A DNA stretch of 5,462 bases, from contig JAQGIJ010000553.1 in the NCBI GenBank assembly GCA_028291285.1, positions 1-5,462 of the forward strand, given 5' to 3'. This document shows, piece after piece, positions 1 through 5,462 of this stretch. The stretch comes from Phenylobacterium sp. GTDB lineage: Bacteria; Pseudomonadota; Alphaproteobacteria; Caulobacterales; Caulobacteraceae. Within the stretch, counting starts at the first letter, position 1. Each line of letters starts with the position of its first letter. The position numbers were made by a program, and so were the translations under genes. A model generated the notes under the pieces. It was not told the DNA's origin, searched no databases, and saw only the letters and a program-made list of their open reading frames with translations.

Positions 1-95
1 GCGTCGAGGTTCACCACCTCGTGCCCCTCGGCTACGGCGCGCCGCACCACGGCCGATCCGATGAACCCGGCGCCCCCCGTGATCAGGATCTTCAT
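1..95 (-). CDS. rfbB: NAD-dependent sugar-nucleotide dehydratase/epimerase, N-terminus only (probably dTDP-glucose 4,6-dehydratase)
   Basis: Only the first 31 codons lie in the window; the gene continues past the left edge. The start is ATG (complement of 93-95). The peptide opens [17 protein letters not shown], the Rossmann beta-alpha-beta of extended short-chain dehydrogenases. Its GxxGxxG dinucleotide-binding motif is at residues 7-13, and an acidic residue ends beta-2 in VVNLD (27-31), as expected for NAD+ binding. The VVNLD ending resembles RfbB, which converts dTDP-glucose to dTDP-4-keto-6-deoxyglucose for rhamnose and O-antigen synthesis in the cytoplasm. UDP-glucose 4-epimerase and other extended SDR enzymes begin almost the same way, so the family is secure and the exact enzyme is not. 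The ribosome site is weak: AGAAAG five bases before the ATG. The gene is divergent from the MATE gene, and nothing links the two functionally. Confidence 0.72.
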   Translation of the reverse strand, partial: MKILITGGAGFIGSAVVRRAVAEGHEVVNLD

Positions 96-170
96 TCGGT
101 CTTTCTAAGCCAAGACGACGCGAGCACGCCGCAAATTCCACCGTCCCCTGCCGCCCTCTTACATCGAAAC

Positions 171-192
171 CGCCGAGGCTCAACCCTCGGCG
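171..192. repeat. Perfect 8-bp inverted repeat with 6-base loop
   Basis: CGCCGAGG at 171-178 is matched exactly by its reverse complement CCTCGGCG at 185-192, with CTCAAC between. It lies 76 bases upstream of the rfbB-like start and 142 bases upstream of the MATE start. No T-run follows on either strand, so it is a poor intrinsic terminator. It could be an operator for a dimeric repressor or a leader hairpin. In DNA this GC-rich such a stem can also arise by chance. Confidence 0.5.
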
Positions 193-316
193 CCGCGGCG
201 AAATTGGCCCGCAGCCCTTGAAGCGGCGCGCTGAGCGGCCCTACAAGCGAGATCCTCAAGGCCAGACCCGGCGTTCTCTCCGACGGCGTCGCCGCGCCGG
301 CTTGGCGGAACGAGCC

Positions 317-324
317 AGAGGGAG
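317..324 (+). promoter_or_regulatory. Ribosome binding site supporting the TTG start of the MATE gene
   Basis: AGAGGGAG lies 9 bases before the TTG at 334. It supports that start over the first in-frame ATG, at codon 34, which would cut into the first membrane helix. Confidence 0.55.
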
Positions 325-333
325 CCCAGGGCT

Positions 334-1881
334 TTGGAATCTGCCAGCGAGGACAGCCCGACCCCCGCCCCGCGACGCCGGGGACCGGACCTGACCGCGG
401 GCGCGATCGGGCCGACCCTGATCGCCTTTTCCATGCCCGTGCTCGGCTCCAACATCCTGCAGTCGCTGAACGGGTCGGCCAACGCCTTCTGGGTCAGCCA
501 CGTGCTGGGCGAGGCGGCGCTGACGGCGACCGCCAACGCCAACCAGATCCTGTTCCTGATGCTGGGCGCGGTGTTCGGCGTCTCCATGGCCGCCAACATC
601 ATGATCGGCCAGGCGGTAGGCGCGCGCGATCCCGTGCTGGCCAAGAAGGTGGTCGGCACCTGCACCACCTTCTTCGTCGTGGTCTCGGTGGCCGTCGGCG
701 TCCTGGGCGGGCTGCTCACCCCGGCGATCCTGGGCGCCATGGGCACGCCGGCGGACGCCAGGATCGACGCCATCGCCTATCTGCGGGTGATCTTCGCGGC
801 GATGCCGTTCATGTACTTCTTCAACTTCGTGATGATGGCCCAGCGCGGCGTGGGCGACAGCCGCACGCCGTTCTATTTCGCTCTGGTGCAGGTGCTGCTG
901 GACATCACCTTCAACCCGATCCTGATCACCGGCTTTGGGCCATTTCCGCGGCTGGGCATCGCCGGCTCGGCGGCCTCGACCCTGTTCTCGCAGACCTTCA
1001 CGCTGGCGGTGATGGTCTGGTATCTCTACCGCAAGCGCTCGCTGCTGGTGATCAGGCCCAGCGAATGGCGCCAGCTGATCCCCGACATGGGCATCTTGAA
1101 GACGCTCGTCTTCAAGGGCACGCCCATGGGCTTCCAGATGATCGTCGTCAGCCTGGCGGCGGTGACCATGATGAGCCTGGTCAACCGCTACGGCTCGCAC
1201 ACGGCCGCGGCCTATGGCGCGGCGGTGCAGCTCTGGAACTATGTGCAGATGCCGGCGATGGCGCTGGGGGCGGCGGTCTCTTCCATGGCGGCGCAGAACG
1301 TCGGCGCCGGCCGCATCGACCGGGTGGAGCGGGTGGCCTGGATCGGCGCGGGCTACGGCGTCCTCTTCACGCTCACGCCGATCCTGCTGATCCTGATCGC
1401 CGATCCCATCGTGCTGCAGGCCTTCCTGCCGGCGACCAGCCCGTCGCTGCCGATCGCCGAGCACATTAACCAGATCGTGCTGTGGAGCTTCATCCCGTTC
1501 GGCGTGGCCTTCGTCTTCTCCGGCGTGGTGCGGGCCACCGGCGTCGTCTGGCCGCCGCTGATCTTCATGGTGGTCGCGCTCTGGTTCGTGCGGATCCCCT
1601 TCGCCTATGCCCTGATGCCGCGTCTCGGGGCCGACGCGGTCTGGTTGAGCTTCCCGCTGGGCAGCGTGGTGATCCTCGGCTTCGCCGTGGCCTACTACCA
1701 GTGGGGCGGCTGGCGCAGCGCCCGCCTGGTGGAGACCGTGCCGCACGGCGACGTGCCCGATGTCGGCCTCTCGCCTCCGGGCGGGATGGAGGAGACCGAG
1801 GTCTCCGCCGAGACCGAGGCCTTCAGGCGTTCGTCTCCATCAGCGCCGAGTAGACCAAAGTCCGAAGCTCCCGCCGAATAG
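334..1881 (+). CDS. MATE family efflux transporter (multidrug/Na+ or H+ antiporter)
   Basis: This 515-residue inner-membrane protein belongs to the MATE family, which exports cationic drugs, dyes or metabolites in exchange for Na+ or H+. Hydrophobic segments fit about twelve helices from residue 25 to 457. The two halves show the family's pseudo-symmetry. GQAVGARDP (92-100) matches QNVGAGRIDR (321-330), and RGVGDSRTP (171-179) matches RATGVVWPP (400-408). The start is TTG with an SD 9 bases upstream. The first helix begins near residue 25, so later starts such as Met34 would damage it. After the last helix a polar, acidic and Ser/Pro-rich tail (about 460-515) makes the protein slightly longer than usual (typically 450-500). 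The last 59 bases of this tail overlap the convergent esterase gene. The substrate cannot be predicted. Export of a compound related to the neighbouring enzymes is possible but unsupported. Confidence 0.93.
   Translation: MESASEDSPTPAPRRRGPDLTAGAIGPTLIAFSMPVLGSNILQSLNGSANAFWVSHVLGEAALTATANANQILFLMLGAVFGVSMAANIMIGQAVGARDPVLAKKVVGTCTTFFVVVSVAVGVLGGLLTPAILGAMGTPADARIDAIAYLRVIFAAMPFMYFFNFVMMAQRGVGDSRTPFYFALVQVLLDITFNPILITGFGPFPRLGIAGSAASTLFSQTFTLAVMVWYLYRKRSLLVIRPSEWRQLIPDMGILKTLVFKGTPMGFQMIVVSLAAVTMMSLVNRYGSHTAAAYGAAVQLWNYVQMPAMALGAAVSSMAAQNVGAGRIDRVERVAWIGAGYGVLFTLTPILLILIADPIVLQAFLPATSPSLPIAEHINQIVLWSFIPFGVAFVFSGVVRATGVVWPPLIFMVVALWFVRIPFAYALMPRLGADAVWLSFPLGSVVILGFAVAYYQWGGWRSARLVETVPHGDVPDVGLSPPGGMEETEVSAETEAFRRSSPSAPSRPKSEAPAE
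1823..1881. other. Convergent coding overlap of MATE and esterase 3' ends
   Basis: The MATE reading frame ends at TAG 1879-1881 and the opposing esterase frame ends at TGA (complement of 1823-1825), so 59 bp code on both strands. The esterase side ends in a segment plausible for its fold (IRRELRTLVYSALMETNA). The MATE side is a low-complexity tail beyond the membrane domain. The overlap therefore most likely arose when the MATE frame lost an earlier stop. There is no room for a terminator between the genes. Confidence 0.85.
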
Positions 1882-3049
1882 ACGTCGAGGATGACGGCAT
1901 CAGCTGGGTCATGAAGGCCACGCTCACCTGCTCCACCGGATCCACCCAGAAGGCCGTGGACGCCATGCCGCCCCAGTAGAATTCGCCCGGGCTGGAGGGC
2001 AGCAGGGCGCGCGCCGGATCGAAGGCCACCGCGAACCCCAGGCCGAAGCCGACGCCGGCGTTGGTGCTCTCGGAGAACAGCGAGCGGGACAGCTGCGTCA
2101 GGTCCTGGCCGCCGGGCAGGTGGTTGGTGGCCATCAGCTTGATGGTGCGCGGCGCCAGGATCCGCGCGCCGTCGAGCTCGCCGCCGTTCACCAGCATATT
2201 GGCGAAGCGCAGGTAGTCGGCGGCCGTGGACACCAGCCCGCCGCCGCCGGAGAGCAGGGCGGGCGGGGCGAGATAGGGGCTGGTCTGCGGGTCGTCCTGC
2301 AGTTTCATGCGGCCGTCGGGGGTCGCCTCGTAGCAGGCCGCGAAACGGGCCCGCTGGTCCTCGCGCACGAAGAAGCCGGTGTCGGTCATCTTCAAGGGTT
2401 CGAAGATCCGCTCCCGGAACACCTGGTCGAGGGGCTTTCCGGTCAGGGTCTCGACGAGGTAGCCGACGACGTCGGTGGAGACGGAGTAGTTCCAGGCCTC
2501 GCCGGGCGAGAACTCCAGCGGCAGGTTGGCGAGCTCCTGGACCATGCCGGCGAGGTCCCGCTCGCCGTGCATGAGGTCGATCTTCAGCCGGCGGTAGGCG
2601 GCGTCGACGTTGGTCCGGTACTGGAAGCCGTAGGTCAGGCCGGAGGTGTGGCGCAGCAGGTCGACCACCTGCATCGGCCGCGCAGGCGCGGTCGTGGCGA
2701 AGGCGCCGGGAAGGCCTGCCTGGAAGACGCCCAGGTCGCTCCAGTGCGGGATGTGCCTGGCGACCGGATCGTCCAGCGCGATCAGCCCTTCCTCGACCAG
2801 GGTCATCAGCGCCACCGAGGTGATCGGCTTGGTCATGGAATAGATGCGGAAGACGGTATCGGCGGCGAGCGGGATCCCGCGCTCCGGATCCTGCTGGCCG
2901 ATCAGGCTCTGGTGGACCAGCTCGCCGCGCCGGGCGACCAGCAACTGGGCGCAGGGCAGCCGGCCGGGGCCGACGTAGCGGTCCTGCAGCAAGCGGTCGA
3001 TCCGCTCGAGCCTGGCCTTCGAGAACCCCTGCGCGCCCGCCGCATCCAT
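1823..3049 (-). CDS. Serine hydrolase, beta-lactamase/family VIII esterase type
   Basis: This 408-residue protein has the class C beta-lactamase/DD-peptidase fold and probably acts as a carboxylesterase. All three active-site elements are visible. SMTK at 71-74 gives nucleophile Ser71 and general base Lys74. YSV at 188-190 supplies the catalytic tyrosine. WGG at 359-361 occupies the place of the KTG box and is the form typical of family VIII esterases such as EstB. RHTSGLTYG (133-141) is a further family signature, and the length fits (usually 380-430). There is no signal peptide, so the enzyme should be cytoplasmic. This argues against cell-wall or periplasmic beta-lactam work and favours hydrolysis of a small ester. 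The ATG start follows AAGGGGGT by 8 bases. The gene lies 83 bp downstream of the flavin monooxygenase gene on the same strand and may end an operon. Weak promiscuous beta-lactam hydrolysis is known in the family but cannot be read from sequence. Confidence 0.93.
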   Translation of the reverse strand: MDAAGAQGFSKARLERIDRLLQDRYVGPGRLPCAQLLVARRGELVHQSLIGQQDPERGIPLAADTVFRIYSMTKPITSVALMTLVEEGLIALDDPVARHIPHWSDLGVFQAGLPGAFATTAPARPMQVVDLLRHTSGLTYGFQYRTNVDAAYRRLKIDLMHGERDLAGMVQELANLPLEFSPGEAWNYSVSTDVVGYLVETLTGKPLDQVFRERIFEPLKMTDTGFFVREDQRARFAACYEATPDGRMKLQDDPQTSPYLAPPALLSGGGGLVSTAADYLRFANMLVNGGELDGARILAPRTIKLMATNHLPGGQDLTQLSRSLFSESTNAGVGFGLGFAVAFDPARALLPSSPGEFYWGGMASTAFWVDPVEQVSVAFMTQLMPSSSTSIRRELRTLVYSALMETNA

Positions 3050-3057
3050 GCCGCTTC

Positions 3058-3065
3058 ACCCCCTT
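3058..3065 (-). promoter_or_regulatory. Ribosome binding site of the esterase gene
   Basis: On the minus strand AAGGGGGT precedes the ATG (complement of 3047-3049) by 8 bases. It supports this start over longer in-frame readings, which have no family similarity. Confidence 0.6.
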
Positions 3066-3118
3066 GGAAGTGGGCGACTGTGCATGGCGAGGGCGAGCGC
3101 AGGCAAGGGCGATGCGAC

Positions 3119-3132
3119 GGCGGCCTGCCGCC
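3119..3132 (-). repeat. Short GC hairpin directly after the monooxygenase stop codon
   Basis: On the minus strand the TAA stop is followed at once by GGCGG-CAGG-CCGCC, a 5-bp all-GC stem with a 4-base loop. No T-run follows, so it is not a standard intrinsic terminator. It could protect the 3' end of a processed message, slow polymerase, or be a chance feature of GC-rich DNA. The 83-bp spacer (3050-3132) holds nothing else I can identify beyond the esterase ribosome site. Confidence 0.35.
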
Positions 3133-4332
3133 TTAGGCCGAGGCGCCGGCCGGCAGCTCGATCGCCAGGTTGCGGGCGCGGACGCTGAACGCCTCGGTGT
3201 CGAGCTCGGGCAGCTGAATCTCGCCGGCCAGGACCTTGGCCTTCCAGGCGTCCTGCGCCGGGACATTGGCGTGGAACTCCGGCATCACCTCGGCGGCGAA
3301 GAGCTCGAGGCTGTCGCAGATGTCCTGGTGGGTGTTGCGGCCGGTCTGGTTGAGCAGGATCACCTGGTCGATGTGGCTCTCCTCGAAGCGCCGCAGCTTG
3401 CTGCGGATCGTCTCGGGGCTGCCGATCAGGCCGCCGTCCATGGCCTTCTGCACGGCCGCCTCGTTCTCGCCGCGCCAGCGCTGGTAGGCCGCCCAGACGT
3501 CGTAGGTCCCGGGCTCGGCGTTGGCGATTTCCTTCGAGCCGTAGAAGCGCAGGGCGAACTGGAAGAAGGTCGCCCCGTCGGCCTTGGCGCGCGCCTCCTC
3601 GTCGGTCCTGGCGCACATGAACATGCTGACGAGGGCGATGTTCGGGTTCACCGGATAGTCGGCCAGCCGGTCCAGCCGCTTGGTCATGGCGTTGTAGTAG
3701 GCGTGGACCCAGGCGTGCGCGGCGTCGGCGCTGACGAACTGGAAGCCGAGCGCGCCCAGCCCCTTCTCGCCGGCGTAGGCGATGGTCTGCAGCTGCGAGC
3801 AGGCGGTCCAGAGCGGCGGATGCGGCTTCTGGCGCGGCTTGGGCACCACGTTGCGCGGGGGGAAGTCGAAATACTTGCCGTGGTATTCGTGGCTCTCGCT
3901 GGTGAACATCGGGATCAGGCAGCGCACGGCGTCTTCGAAGATCTCGCGCTTGTCGCGGAAGCGCACGCCGAAGGGGTGCAGCTCGCGGGTGGTCGCCGCC
4001 TCGCCCATGCCCAGCTCCACCCGGCCGTTCGACAGCAGGTCCAGCGCCGACACATTGGCCGCCACCTTGGCCGGGTGGTTGGTGGTCAGGTGCAGGATGC
4101 CGTGGCCCAGCCGGATTCGCTTGGTGCGCTGGCTGGCCGCGCCGAAGAAGACGCCCGGCGCCGAGCAGTGGGAGTATTCTTCGAGGAAGTGGTGCTCCAC
4201 CTGCCAGGCGTAGTCGTAGCCCAGCCGGTCGGCGAGCTCGACCTGGTCGAGCGCATGGTTGAATAGCCGCCACTCGTCGTCCGGCCCCCAGGGCCTGGGC
4301 AACTGCAACTCGTAGAAGACTCCGAACTTCAT
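3133..4332 (-). CDS. LLM class flavin-dependent oxidoreductase (luciferase-like monooxygenase)
   Basis: This 399-residue cytoplasmic enzyme belongs to the bacterial luciferase/F420-type TIM-barrel superfamily. Members use reduced FMN (or F420) and usually O2 to oxygenate small organic substrates. MKFGVFYELQ forms the first beta strand. EHHF at 46-49 is the conserved active-site segment after strand 2. ALDLLSNGRVELGMGEA (96-112) is the strand-4 signature, and GLIGSPETI (301-309) is the conserved phosphate-binding turn near the end of the barrel. The length is at the upper end for single-domain members (about 330-400). The ATG start is well supported, with GGAGGA 9 bases upstream. Reduced flavin must come from a separate reductase, and none is encoded in this window. 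The gene lies between the aldolase-like and esterase genes on one strand, suggesting a shared catabolic or biosynthetic route. The substrate is unknown, and FMN versus F420 cannot be settled from these motifs. Confidence 0.93.
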   Translation of the reverse strand: MKFGVFYELQLPRPWGPDDEWRLFNHALDQVELADRLGYDYAWQVEHHFLEEYSHCSAPGVFFGAASQRTKRIRLGHGILHLTTNHPAKVAANVSALDLLSNGRVELGMGEAATTRELHPFGVRFRDKREIFEDAVRCLIPMFTSESHEYHGKYFDFPPRNVVPKPRQKPHPPLWTACSQLQTIAYAGEKGLGALGFQFVSADAAHAWVHAYYNAMTKRLDRLADYPVNPNIALVSMFMCARTDEEARAKADGATFFQFALRFYGSKEIANAEPGTYDVWAAYQRWRGENEAAVQKAMDGGLIGSPETIRSKLRRFEESHIDQVILLNQTGRNTHQDICDSLELFAAEVMPEFHANVPAQDAWKAKVLAGEIQLPELDTEAFSVRARNLAIELPAGASA

Positions 4333-4341
4333 GGCGTCGCG

Positions 4342-4347
4342 TCCTCC
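4342..4347 (-). promoter_or_regulatory. Strong Shine-Dalgarno of the LLM monooxygenase gene, possibly partly paired
   Basis: On the minus strand GGAGGA lies 9 bases before the ATG (complement of 4330-4332). It is the best ribosome site in the window. Its 5' half falls inside the potential hairpin at 4345-4377. Confidence 0.7.
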
Positions 4348-4377
4348 GGATCGTTTTTCTTTCGATTGCGGACCGGA
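4345..4377 (-). promoter_or_regulatory. Potential hairpin overlapping the monooxygenase ribosome site
   Basis: In the minus-strand RNA, AUCG (4363-4366) can pair with CGAU (4350-4353) across an A-rich 9-base loop. The stem can extend in two ways. UCCG (4369-4372) can pair with CGGA (4345-4348) through a 2x1 internal loop, or UCCGG (4373-4377) can pair with CCGGA (4345-4349) over a 6-base bulge. Either extension covers half of the Shine-Dalgarno. Stability looks modest, so a regulatory role is only a hypothesis. Confidence 0.3.
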
Positions 4378-4386
4378 AGTGCTGCG

Positions 4387-4415
4387 GCGTCAACGGAAAA
4401 GCCCGTTCCCGACGC
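4387..4415 (-). repeat. Bulged inverted repeat downstream of the aldolase-like gene
   Basis: On the minus strand the order is GCGTC, bulge GGG, AACGG, loop GCTTTT, CCGTT, GACGC. This gives ten base pairs in two blocks, starting 27 bases after the aldolase TAG stop. No U-run follows, so it is not a classical terminator. It could be an attenuator-like or message-stabilising hairpin separating the aldolase and monooxygenase cistrons. Confidence 0.4.
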
Positions 4416-4441
4416 GCGCCACGCGGGGAAAGGGCCGGAGG

Positions 4442-5224
4442 CTAGTCCTTGTAGCTCGGGTCGATACGGTCGAGCTTGCGCAGCAGCGCCGGCCAGACGA
4501 GGTTGTCCGCGAAGGAGCGCGAGCGCTCCGGGCTGCGCTGGCCCATCTTCGTGATGACGGTGGGATCGGGGTCGTGCAGCGGGCGGCCCATACCGAGCGC
4601 GCGGACCTGCACGGAGCAGGCCCACTCCAGGAAATACATCCGGGTGAAAGCCTCGGCGACGCTGGCGCCCAGCGCCAGGGTGCCATGGTTGCGCAGCAGC
4701 ATCAGGTGGTTGTCGCCGAGGTCGCGCTGCAGCCGCTCGCGTTCGTCGAGGTCGACGGCCACGCCCTCATATTCGTGGAAGGCGATGTCGCCGGCCACCA
4801 GCATGGCGGTCTGGTTGAGCGGCAGGACGCCGTCCTCGATCATCGAGACCGCCACACCGTCCCGGGTATGCAGGTGGATGACGCAGCCGGCGTCCTCGCG
4901 GGCCATGTGCACGGCCGAATGGATGGTGAAGCCGGCGGCGTTCACCTTGTGCGGCGTGGGGGCGAGGATCTCGCCGTCGGTGCTGATCTTCACCAGGCTG
5001 GAGGCGGTCACCTCCTCGAACAGCATGCCGAAAGGGTTGATCAGGAAGGCCTCGTCGGCGCCGGGCAGGCGCGCCGAGATGTGGGTGGCCACCAGGTCGT
5101 CCCAGCCGAACATCGCGACCAGCCGATAGCAGGCGGCGAGGTCGCGGCGGATGTGGCCTTCCTCGGCGCTGATGTAGGCGTCGGCGCTGGCGGCGAGCGG
5201 GCGGTCTTCGGCGATGTTGTTCAA
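4442..5224 (-). CDS. Class II aldolase/adducin family protein
   Basis: This 260-residue cytoplasmic protein has the zinc-dependent fuculose-phosphate aldolase/adducin-head fold. Conserved pieces are ATHISARLP (46-54), LINPFGMLFEEVTASSLVKI (61-80), the metal-binding His-x-His pair HLH (117-119), and the third likely metal ligand in RNHG (His180). Hand alignment to E. coli FucA puts Gly98 where the catalytic Glu73 should be. A standard retro-aldol mechanism is therefore doubtful. The adducin-like branch commonly lacks this residue, and its members may act as decarboxylases, epimerases or lyases. The start is TTG preceded by AGAGAGG at 7 bases. The first Met codon (residue 38) would remove the first helix. 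The dioxygenase stop codon touches this ribosome site (gap 13 bp), suggesting translational coupling. A 109-bp structured spacer separates it from the monooxygenase gene. The substrate is unknown. Confidence 0.9.
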   Translation of the reverse strand: MNNIAEDRPLAASADAYISAEEGHIRRDLAACYRLVAMFGWDDLVATHISARLPGADEAFLINPFGMLFEEVTASSLVKISTDGEILAPTPHKVNAAGFTIHSAVHMAREDAGCVIHLHTRDGVAVSMIEDGVLPLNQTAMLVAGDIAFHEYEGVAVDLDERERLQRDLGDNHLMLLRNHGTLALGASVAEAFTRMYFLEWACSVQVRALGMGRPLHDPDPTVITKMGQRSPERSRSFADNLVWPALLRKLDRIDPSYKD

Positions 5225-5231
5225 GGGGTTT

Positions 5232-5238
5232 CCTCTCT
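5232..5238 (-). promoter_or_regulatory. Ribosome binding site of the aldolase-like gene, abutting the upstream stop codon
   Basis: On the minus strand AGAGAGG lies 7 bases before the TTG start. Its first base is the A of the dioxygenase TGA stop (5238-5240). A ribosome terminating on the dioxygenase message would sit on this site, which is typical of translational coupling. Confidence 0.6.
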
Positions 5239-5462
5239 CAGCCGAGAAGCGCGACCTGGACGTCGCGGTGGCCAGTGTACGCGCCGCGGCCGTGGAAGGT
5301 GTAGAAGTTGTCGAGCAGCATCAGGTCGCCCTGTTCCCAGGAGAAGGCGACCTCCAGCTCGTCGAGGATCGGATAGATGCTGGCGAGGTCGTCCGGCGCG
5401 ATCTGCCCGCCGTCGGCGTAGGTGGTGTTGTACGGCCGGGGCAGGCCCGCGTCGTCGTAGAC
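5238..5462 (-). CDS. TauD/TfdA-like Fe(II)/2-oxoglutarate dioxygenase, C-terminus only
   Basis: The window holds the last 74 residues; the rest lies beyond the right edge. The segment ends the double-stranded beta-helix of an Fe(II)/2-oxoglutarate-dependent oxygenase. TYADGGQI is followed by AFSWEQGDLMLLDN and then HGRGAYTGHR. The histidine of HGR should be the third iron ligand, and the arginine nine residues later should bind the 2-oxoglutarate carboxylate. The spacing and the DN...HGR..Y.G.R pattern resemble the SyrP-like branch of TauD/TfdA proteins more than taurine dioxygenase itself. Such enzymes hydroxylate or cleave small molecules in the cytoplasm with O2, releasing succinate and CO2. 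The stop is TGA, 13 bp before the aldolase-like gene, so the two are probably co-transcribed. The HxD half of the iron site is outside the window, so whether the enzyme is intact cannot be judged here. Confidence 0.88.
   Translation of the reverse strand, partial: VYDDAGLPRPYNTTYADGGQIAPDDLASIYPILDELEVAFSWEQGDLMLLDNFYTFHGRGAYTGHRDVQVALLG

Larger units (their letters stand above)
96..333. other. Divergent intergenic region between rfbB-like gene and MATE gene
   Basis: This 238-bp spacer must hold the promoters for both outward-reading genes. I find no convincing -35/-10 pair on either strand, which is common for GC-rich Alphaproteobacteria. The only clear structure is the inverted repeat at 171-192. 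A short open frame at 21-221 crosses the region, but it overlaps the start of the rfbB-like gene and has no recognisable content, so I do not call it a gene. Confidence 0.6.

Noticed and set aside
21..221. 66-codon plus-strand frame crossing the rfbB start and the divergent spacer
   Set aside because: It overlaps a clear SDR N-terminus on the other strand, and its composition and lack of motifs do not support a protein.
185..230. Possible sigma-70-like promoter elements in the divergent spacer
   Set aside because: No hexamer pair with 16-18 bp spacing and reasonable consensus match was found on either strand.
256..1746. 496-codon open frame antisense to the MATE gene
   Set aside because: It is rich in His, Asp, Arg and Gly with no domain-like pattern, as expected from the opposite strand of GC-rich coding DNA. 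The MATE frame has clear family motifs.
2120..3136. 338-codon plus-strand frame opposite the esterase
   Set aside because: Its composition is that of an antisense shadow (Gly/Val/His/Gln-rich) and it has no recognisable motif.
1695..3266. 523-codon minus-strand frame overlapping the esterase
   Set aside because: It is a shadow in another frame of the same strand, full of Arg/Pro/Ala runs. The esterase frame carries SxxK, YSx and WGG.
3056..4393. 445-codon minus-strand and 400-codon plus-strand frames over the monooxygenase
   Set aside because: Both are compositionally biased shadows. The luciferase-like frame has a strong ribosome site and conserved barrel motifs.
4476..5129. 217-codon plus-strand frame opposite the aldolase-like gene
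   Set aside because: It is a Ser/Arg/Thr-rich antisense frame without motifs, fully covered by a well-supported gene.
1..5462. Novel defence system, CRISPR array, mobile element or phage module
   Set aside because: No spaced repeats, transposase, integrase, terminal repeats, nuclease or toxin-like genes were seen. Base composition looks uniform across the window, and every major gene belongs to a known metabolic or transport family.

Overview
The window is GC-rich, densely coded bacterial DNA. Codons end overwhelmingly in G or C, spacers are short, and enzyme families typical of soil or freshwater Alphaproteobacteria are present. A Caulobacterales-type genome (Phenylobacterium/Caulobacter-like) is my best guess. 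That is inference from style and gene content, not from any marker gene.

Layout. (1) The left edge carries the first 31 codons of a minus-strand nucleotide-sugar short-chain dehydrogenase, most likely dTDP-glucose 4,6-dehydratase (rfbB), which leaves the window. (2) A 238-bp divergent spacer contains a perfect 8-bp inverted repeat. (3) A plus-strand MATE-family multidrug/Na+ antiporter follows. Its non-conserved C-terminal tail runs 59 bp into the end of the next, convergent gene. (4) Four minus-strand genes follow. Read in transcription order from the right edge they are: the C-terminus of a TauD/TfdA-like Fe(II)/2-oxoglutarate dioxygenase, a class II aldolase/adducin-like protein, a luciferase-like (LLM class) flavin monooxygenase, and a family VIII esterase/beta-lactamase-like serine hydrolase.

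The four minus-strand genes lie in one direction with gaps of 13, 109 and 83 bp. The first pair looks translationally coupled. The set reads as a small-molecule oxidation and ester-hydrolysis cluster: two oxygenases of different chemistry, a metal-dependent aldolase-fold enzyme and an esterase. The substrate cannot be named from sequence. The MATE pump could export a related compound, but it is convergently transcribed and may be unrelated. No RNA gene, CRISPR array, insertion sequence or tandem repeat was seen. The most interesting features are the unassigned four-enzyme cluster, the potential RNA structures in the 109-bp spacer inside it, and the convergent coding overlap.
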